Source of the DNA: JAUZPB01 sp037140715
GTDB lineage: Bacteria > Bacteroidota > Ignavibacteria > Ignavibacteriales > SURF-24
Length of the DNA stretch: 17,345 bases
Assembly: GCA_037140715.1 (NCBI GenBank)
Contig: JBAXDX010000061.1
Coordinates: forward strand, 1 to 17,345
Direction of reading: 5' to 3'
Below, in pieces: positions 13,534 to 17,345 of this stretch. The translations under genes were made by a program, and so were the position numbers. Below the pieces are notes generated by a model. That model did no database searches and had not been told where the DNA came from. It saw nothing but the letters and a program-made list of their open reading frames with translations. Numbering within the stretch: the stretch's first letter is position 1; every line of letters begins with the position of its first letter.

Positions 13534-14238
13534 ATGAAGAAATTATTCCTTTTAGTACTTCTCTTCCAGTCTTTTTTAATTGCCCAGCCTAAGGTTTATA
13601 ACCTTGAGGCTTGGGCGACTGATTATACAAATACCCTTTCGAGCCAGGAGATTTCCTATCTGAATAATGACCTCCGCGCTTTCAGCGATACAACTACAAA
13701 CCAGATTATCGTTTTAATGCTTCCAAGTCTGAACGGCTACCCGATTGAGGATTATGCTTACCAGACTGTGGCTCAGAATAAAATAGGCAGTAAGAAAAAT
13801 AATAACGGACTTCTGTTGCTTATAGTTAAAGATGAGAAGAAACTCAGGATTGAAGTAGGTTACGGACTTGAAGGTGCGGTTCCCGATGCGGTAAGCAGCT
13901 CGATTATCCGCAATGAGATAAAACCATACTTTAAACGTGGCGATTACTTCGGGGGAATTAAGTCTGGTGTTAATGCGATTAAAGCCGCCACCGCAGGTGA
14001 ATACAAAGCTGCATCCGAAAGAAAGGGTACTAATAACGGTAAGAACTTCGGCTCAATTATTATCTTTATTATTATCATTATTCTGAGTTTTATTTTCCGT
14101 GGCAGACACGGTGGCGGATTTGTATTCTATGGTGGAGGCTCAGGTGGCGGGAGTGGAAGTTTTGGCAGTGGCTCAGGTGGCGGATTTAGTGGTGGCGGAG
14201 GTTCTTTCGGCGGTGGCGGCTCCAGCGGAAGCTGGTAA
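13534..14238 (+). CDS. TPM-domain protein with Gly/Ser-rich C-terminal tail
   Basis: The 234-residue protein has a signal peptide (MKKLFLLVLLFQSFLIAQ) and then a TPM domain (about residues 25-155). Hallmarks are TDYTNTLSSQEISYLNNDL, NQIIVLMLPSLNGYPIEDYA, NNNGLLLLIVKDEKKLRIEVGYGLEGAVPDA and IKPYFKRGDYFGGI. A membrane helix (about 173-190, GSIIIFIIIIILSFIF) follows. It ends in a Gly/Ser/Phe repeat tail closing with GGGGSSGSW, the usual form for bacterial TPM proteins. The family includes the plant photosystem II repair factor TLP18.3, and some members have weak acid phosphatase activity. The bacterial role is unclear, though pairing with LemA is widespread and suggests an envelope function. Confidence 0.94.
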   Translation: MKKLFLLVLLFQSFLIAQPKVYNLEAWATDYTNTLSSQEISYLNNDLRAFSDTTTNQIIVLMLPSLNGYPIEDYAYQTVAQNKIGSKKNNNGLLLLIVKDEKKLRIEVGYGLEGAVPDAVSSSIIRNEIKPYFKRGDYFGGIKSGVNAIKAATAGEYKAASERKGTNNGKNFGSIIIFIIIIILSFIFRGRHGGGFVFYGGGSGGGSGSFGSGSGGGFSGGGGSFGGGGSSGSW

Positions 14239-14300
14239 GAAAGCCGAATCCTGAGTATATTTTGAATATTTCAATCAGTTTTTGTAATATTCATGGTGAG

Positions 14301-14330
14301 TTTGAATGTTTTTGAATCTAATATATTTTG
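14301..14330 (+). promoter_or_regulatory. Possible promoter of the ferredoxin gene
   Basis: TTTG at 14301-14304 is followed after 18 bases by ATATTTTG (14323-14330), close to the TAnnTTTG -7 box. The ferredoxin ATG lies 30 bases further on. A second TATATTTTG occurs near 14258. Confidence 0.35.
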
Positions 14331-14359
14331 TAACAAAGAAAAAATAGGAGTTTAGTGAT

Positions 14360-14692
14360 ATGGCTATCAAAATAACTGAAGAGTGTATCAATTGTGGCGC
14401 GTGCGAACCTGAATGTCCGAATACAGCTATTTACGAAGGTGGAAATGAATGGAGTCTGGCTGGTAAATCATACGGTGAAGGTGATGCTGCCCCCTCAGGA
14501 GCTACAGGTTTCTTTTCAAATGATTATTTCTATATTGCTCCCGATAAATGTACCGAATGTCAGGGGTTTCATGATGAACCACAGTGTGCCGCCGTCTGCC
14601 CGGTTGACTGTTGCGTTCCTGATACTGACCATGTAGAAACAGATGAACAATTAATGACGAAAAAAAAATATCTCGATTCACTCGGCAGGTAA
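14360..14692 (+). CDS. 2[4Fe-4S] ferredoxin, YfhL/Alvin type
   Basis: A 110-residue cytoplasmic electron carrier. The first cluster motif is C9-x2-C12-x2-C15-x3-C19-P (CINCGACEPECP). The second is C64-x2-C67-x8-C76-x3-C80-P (CTECQGFHDEPQCAAVCP), whose eight-residue loop between the second and third cysteines is typical of YfhL/Allochromatium vinosum-type ferredoxins with low, split potentials. A 40-residue insertion between the motifs (WSLAGKSYGEGDAAPSGATG) is longer than in E. coli YfhL. AGGAG at 14346-14350 supports the start. An intrinsic terminator follows, so it is probably transcribed alone. Its redox partner cannot be told from this region, although the neighbouring queG and trxB products are also redox enzymes. 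Confidence 0.95.
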   Translation: MAIKITEECINCGACEPECPNTAIYEGGNEWSLAGKSYGEGDAAPSGATGFFSNDYFYIAPDKCTECQGFHDEPQCAAVCPVDCCVPDTDHVETDEQLMTKKKYLDSLGR

Positions 14693-14723
14693 TATTTAAT
14701 CCTAAATATTTATACGGATTAAC

Positions 14724-14770
14724 AAAAACCGTGAGAGCCTCTCTGATAAACAGGTACTTACGGTTTTTTT
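14724..14770 (+). terminator. Rho-independent terminator after the ferredoxin gene
   Basis: AAAAACCGTGAG (14724-14735) pairs with CTTACGGTTTTT (14757-14768) with one G-U pair. The 3' arm runs into seven Ts. It sits about 30 bases past the ferredoxin stop and 40 bases before queG. Confidence 0.88.
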
Positions 14771-14809
14771 ATTTCATAATATCTGACAAGGTAAAGAAAC
14801 TTAATAAAG

Positions 14810-15733
14810 ATGCCTATTACAAATGAAATAGTAACAGAAAGAGCGAAAGCTTTGGGCTTTGATCTTGTGGGCTTTGCACGCGCGGATATTTTGTCTGATG
14901 AAGTTGAAAAGCTTGAATCGTGGCTTAAGAATGGGTATAACGCCGGTATGGAATATATGGAAAAGAATATCGACAGGCGGAAGGACATCGGGAAAATACT
15001 TCCGGGGGCTATGAGTGTTATTTCGCTTGCCATAAATTACTATTCACAAGAGAAATACTCAGGCGATGCTGAAAATGGAAAGATATCCCGTTATGCCTAT
15101 AATAAAGATTATCATTTAATTATCCGGAAAAAACTGGAGAAGCTGATTGCGGAGCTTAGAACCATTGACCAGGAGTTTTTCGCAACACCTTATATCGATA
15201 CCGGACCAGTTATGGATAAGGTCTGGGCTAAAAGGGCGGGACTTGGCTGGATTGGAAAGCATACTAATCTGATTACAACAGAACTGGGAAGCTGGGTATT
15301 CCTTGCCACAATAATTACTAACCGTGAATTTAATTACGGCAGACAGACCTCCGACCATTGTGGCTCCTGCTCGCGCTGTATCGATGCCTGCCCGACTAAC
15401 GCCATCATTGACGAATACATAGTTGATGCAAACAGGTGTATATCATATCTTACAATTGAAAATAAGGGGGAAATAGCTCCTGAGTTTAAAGGTAAATTCC
15501 AAGGCTGGCTGTTTGGTTGTGATATTTGTCAGGAAGTCTGTCCATGGAATATTAAACTTGCATCCGGAACGAACGAATTATTGTTCTGTGCTACCAATGG
15601 TAACAAAGAATTGTTGCTTGATAAAGTTTTGGAAATGGAGAATATCGAATTTAAGAGAGTATTTAAGGACAGTCCGTTGCTTAGAGCCAGACTAAAAGGA
15701 CTGAAACGGAATGCATCGTTTCTGAAACCCTGA
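14810..15733 (+). CDS. queG: Epoxyqueuosine reductase QueG
   Basis: QueG carries out the last step of queuosine synthesis in tRNA, reducing epoxyqueuosine with a cobalamin cofactor and two [4Fe-4S] clusters in the cytoplasm. The 307-residue protein shows YIDTGPVMDKVWAKRAGLGWIGKHTNLI, with the family's catalytic Asp and cobalamin-site region. It also has CGSCSRCIDACPTNAI (C184, C187, C190, C194) and GCDICQEVCPWN (C237, C240, C244), the two cluster motifs. It is shorter than E. coli QueG (379) because it lacks the C-terminal HEAT-like extension, which is common in this bacterial group. It starts 40 bases after a terminator, so it probably has its own promoter. trxB lies 57 bases downstream on the same strand. 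Confidence 0.96.
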   Translation: MPITNEIVTERAKALGFDLVGFARADILSDEVEKLESWLKNGYNAGMEYMEKNIDRRKDIGKILPGAMSVISLAINYYSQEKYSGDAENGKISRYAYNKDYHLIIRKKLEKLIAELRTIDQEFFATPYIDTGPVMDKVWAKRAGLGWIGKHTNLITTELGSWVFLATIITNREFNYGRQTSDHCGSCSRCIDACPTNAIIDEYIVDANRCISYLTIENKGEIAPEFKGKFQGWLFGCDICQEVCPWNIKLASGTNELLFCATNGNKELLLDKVLEMENIEFKRVFKDSPLLRARLKGLKRNASFLKP

Positions 15734-15790
15734 TATAAATCAAATTGAATGAATCTTACAGTCCCCAAAAGAATCTAATCATATATATAA

Positions 15791-16801
15791 ATGGAGAAAA
15801 TTAGTAAAATGAGAGACACATTAAATAGTCTAAATAAAAATGAGACAGAAGTTAAAAATAATCATTTTAAGGTATTGATAATTGGTTCAGGTCCGGCAGG
15901 ACTTACTGCCGCGATTTATAATGCCAGAGCTAACATGAACCCTGTGGTATTTGAGGGCATGCAGCCAGGGGGACAGCTTACAATTACAACCGAAATTGAA
16001 AACTATCCGGGCTATGAGGAAGGCATTCAGGGTCCCAGGCTTATGGATAACATGCGCGGGCAGGCAACACGCTTTGGAGCAACATTATATTTCAAGGAAG
16101 TTACTTCCGTTGATTTCTCCAAACGTCCTTTTACGGTTAAGTCTTATGATGAAATCTACACAGCCGATGCTATCATAATTTCAACCGGAGCTTCCGCGAA
16201 ACTGCCTGACATCGAGAGTATGCACAAATTTATGGGGCATGGCGTTTCGGCTTGCGCAACGTGCGATGGGTTTTTCTTTAAGAATCAGCGTGTCCTCGTA
16301 GTTGGTGGTGGCGATACCGCAATGGAAGAAGCTGTTTATCTTACCAGGCACGCTTCCGAAGTAACTGTTATTCACCGCCGTGATGAGTTCCGTTCATCTA
16401 AAATCATGCTTGAGCGCGCTAAGCAAAATCCTAAAATCAAGTTTATGCTTAATAGTGTGATTAAGGAAGTTACCGGAACTGATGAAAACGGCAGAAAGCT
16501 TGTAACCGGAGCTATAATTGAGAATGTAAAGAATGGCGCACTTGAGGAAATAAAAACCGATGGAGTTTTTTTAGCAATAGGACATAAGCCAAATACTGAT
16601 ATATTCAAGGGCATACTCGATATGGATGATGCCGGCTACTTACTCGTAAATCCCGGGACAACCAGAACAAATATTGAAGGTATTTTTGTTGCCGGCGATG
16701 TTGCCGATAAAAACTACAGGCAGGCAATCACCGCGGCTGGTTCAGGTTGCATGGCAGCGATTGATGCTGAAAGATGGCTGACTGAACAGGGTCTCGATTG
16801 A
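15791..16801 (+). CDS. trxB: Thioredoxin-disulfide reductase
   Basis: This FAD-dependent enzyme passes electrons from NADPH to thioredoxin in the cytoplasm. The 336-residue protein has the N-terminal FAD motif IGSGPAGLTAAIY and the redox-active CATC pair (C155 and C158). It also has the NADPH-domain motif VVGGGDTAMEEA followed by HRRDEFRSSK, whose arginines contact the NADPH phosphate. The FAD-binding IFVAGDV and the closing RQAITAAGSGCMAAIDAERWL complete the fold. About 25 residues precede the usual start of the FAD domain. An internal ATG at 15809 would remove six of these, but no clear ribosome site separates the choices. No thioredoxin gene lies in the window. Confidence 0.97.
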   Translation: MEKISKMRDTLNSLNKNETEVKNNHFKVLIIGSGPAGLTAAIYNARANMNPVVFEGMQPGGQLTITTEIENYPGYEEGIQGPRLMDNMRGQATRFGATLYFKEVTSVDFSKRPFTVKSYDEIYTADAIIISTGASAKLPDIESMHKFMGHGVSACATCDGFFFKNQRVLVVGGGDTAMEEAVYLTRHASEVTVIHRRDEFRSSKIMLERAKQNPKIKFMLNSVIKEVTGTDENGRKLVTGAIIENVKNGALEEIKTDGVFLAIGHKPNTDIFKGILDMDDAGYLLVNPGTTRTNIEGIFVAGDVADKNYRQAITAAGSGCMAAIDAERWLTEQGLD

Positions 16802-16807
16802 TTTGGA

Positions 16808-16851
16808 ATTATGTGAAAAAGACTCAAAACAGAGCACATTTTTTTCATAAT
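16808..16851 (+). terminator. Possible terminator after trxB
   Basis: ATTATG with the following GAAAAA pairs with TTTTT and CATAAT, with a small bulge and a long loop. It begins 6 bases after the trxB stop. The T-run is inside the stem rather than after it. An alternative hairpin, CAGAG / CTCTG, overlaps it. Confidence 0.35.
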
Positions 16852-17064
16852 CACACTCTGCTATGTTAAAAATCGCATAGTTTTCATAAAGCAACTACCC
16901 AAAAATAATTTTAGGCTGAAAGTTTACAAAAAAGTTACTTCCTGATAAATATTCGAAAGAGATAATCCATTCAGGATAGTCCTCTCCCGGACAGAATTAT
17001 CGGGTGTACCGGTTGCCTCATAATAAAATGTAACTTTAATGATCAATAAAACACTGAAAACCTG

Positions 17065-17091
17065 AATGGCTAAAACTAAACTTTAGCCATT
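17065..17091. repeat. Perfect 10-bp stem-loop
   Basis: AATGGCTAAA (17065-17074) and TTTAGCCATT (17082-17091) are exact reverse complements around ACTAAAC. There is no T-run on either side, so it need not be a terminator. No gene touches it. Confidence 0.6.
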
Positions 17092-17118
17092 GTTATTGCA
17101 AGTCAGCTCGATTTATTT

Positions 17119-17140
17119 AGAGTCTGCTGAAAAAGTCCCA
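17119..17140. mobile_element. Possible insertion-sequence end
   Basis: AGAGTCTGCTGAAAAAGTCC resembles the terminal inverted repeats I associate with IS1182-like and related elements. No matching opposite end or target duplication is visible, because the element would run past the window edge. This rests on remembered similarity alone. Confidence 0.25.
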
Positions 17141-17180
17141 AAGTCATAATAAACAATAAGATATAGAATAAGAGTCAGGG

Positions 17181-17242
17181 AGACCCGTCACTTTTACCAG
17201 GAGTTGTCGCAGGTTCCCTGGTAATAAACATATAAAGGGTCT
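17181..17242. repeat. Nested inverted repeats (two-tier hairpin)
   Basis: The outer arms AGACCC (17181-17186) and GGGTCT (17237-17242) enclose a perfect 8-bp inner stem TTACCAGG (17194-17201) / CCTGGTAA (17217-17224). This would make a structured RNA or a recombination-type site. Confidence 0.5.
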
Positions 17243-17266
17243 TAGTGATGAATCTGTTGCAGTATC

Positions 17267-17345
17267 TTGGGTCGAAGTCCAAAGGAGACCGAAGAAAACC
17301 GGGAAGAACTAAGAGAAAACGATGAACAGTTAAAGAAATATCAGA
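17267..17345 (+). other. Open frame running off the window end, possible 5' part of a gene
   Basis: From a TTG at 17267 the frame reads a charged, Glu-rich, coiled-coil-like stretch (PKETEENREELRENDEQLKK) to the window edge. A stop precedes it at about 17249 and there is no ATG. If the nearby repeat is an insertion-sequence end, this could be part of a damaged transposase gene. It could equally be chance. Confidence 0.15.

Larger units (their letters stand above)
16802..17345. other. Gene-poor region with inverted repeats
   Basis: No complete gene is seen. After trxB, ATTATG (16808-16813) and CATAAT (16846-16851) flank A- and T-runs and might terminate trxB transcription. Further on are a strong hairpin (17065-17091), an insertion-sequence-like end (about 17119-17140), a two-tier folded element (17181-17242) and an open coiled-coil-like frame reaching the window edge. 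Confidence 0.5.

Noticed and set aside
17181..17345. Group II intron 5' end
   Set aside because: Nested stems are present, but no GUGYG boundary, domain V or reverse transcriptase is visible within the window.

Overview
The window is chromosomal DNA from a moderately AT-rich Gram-negative bacterium, most likely of the Bacteroidota/Chlorobiota/Ignavibacteriota group. This placement is an inference. It rests on gene content (SecD and SecF as separate genes, LemA next to a TPM-domain protein, TPR proteins with signal peptides ending in a short Ala-Gln step, ExbB/ExbD without TonB alongside) and on promoter-like sequences resembling the Bacteroidota TTTG / TAnnTTTG type. No rRNA or tRNA gene is visible to confirm it.

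Layout. Positions 1-155 are the tail of a tandem array with a 21/42-bp period. Positions 468-2783 hold three RNA-modification genes on the + strand: an RluE-type pseudouridine synthase, rlmN, and a SpoU/TrmH-type methyltransferase. secD and secF follow (2945-6028), closed by a clear intrinsic terminator. A lone FGE-sulfatase-domain gene without the FGE catalytic cysteine pair lies at 6210-7010. On the - strand (9560 to 7170) is a secreted TPR protein followed by exbB/tolQ-like and exbD/tolR-like genes, a probable proton-driven envelope motor. Divergent from it (9955-12125, + strand) are three overlapping genes: a YidD-domain protein carrying a signal peptide, and two related exported proteins that share a C-terminal LPGxGxxYTxEY membrane module. 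This compact cluster is the best candidate for an undescribed system.

The gene-free stretch 12126-12919 is full of repeats: three copies of an 18-bp stem-loop element, one copy of a diverged dispersed repeat, and a ten-unit 21-bp tandem array whose RNA could form a string of small hairpins. The array at the window start has the same period and shares a core sequence with it. After this come lemA and a TPM-domain gene (12920-14238), a 2[4Fe-4S] ferredoxin (14360-14692), an intrinsic terminator, queG (14810-15733) and trxB (15791-16801). The last 540 bases carry no convincing complete gene. They hold several strong inverted repeats and a sequence resembling an insertion-sequence end.

Much of the window concerns translation fidelity (rRNA/tRNA modification), export and envelope maintenance (SecDF, ExbBD-TPR, the YidD cluster, LemA/TPM), and redox or iron-sulfur functions (ferredoxin, QueG, TrxB). 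All functional calls come from reading motifs. No database search was possible.
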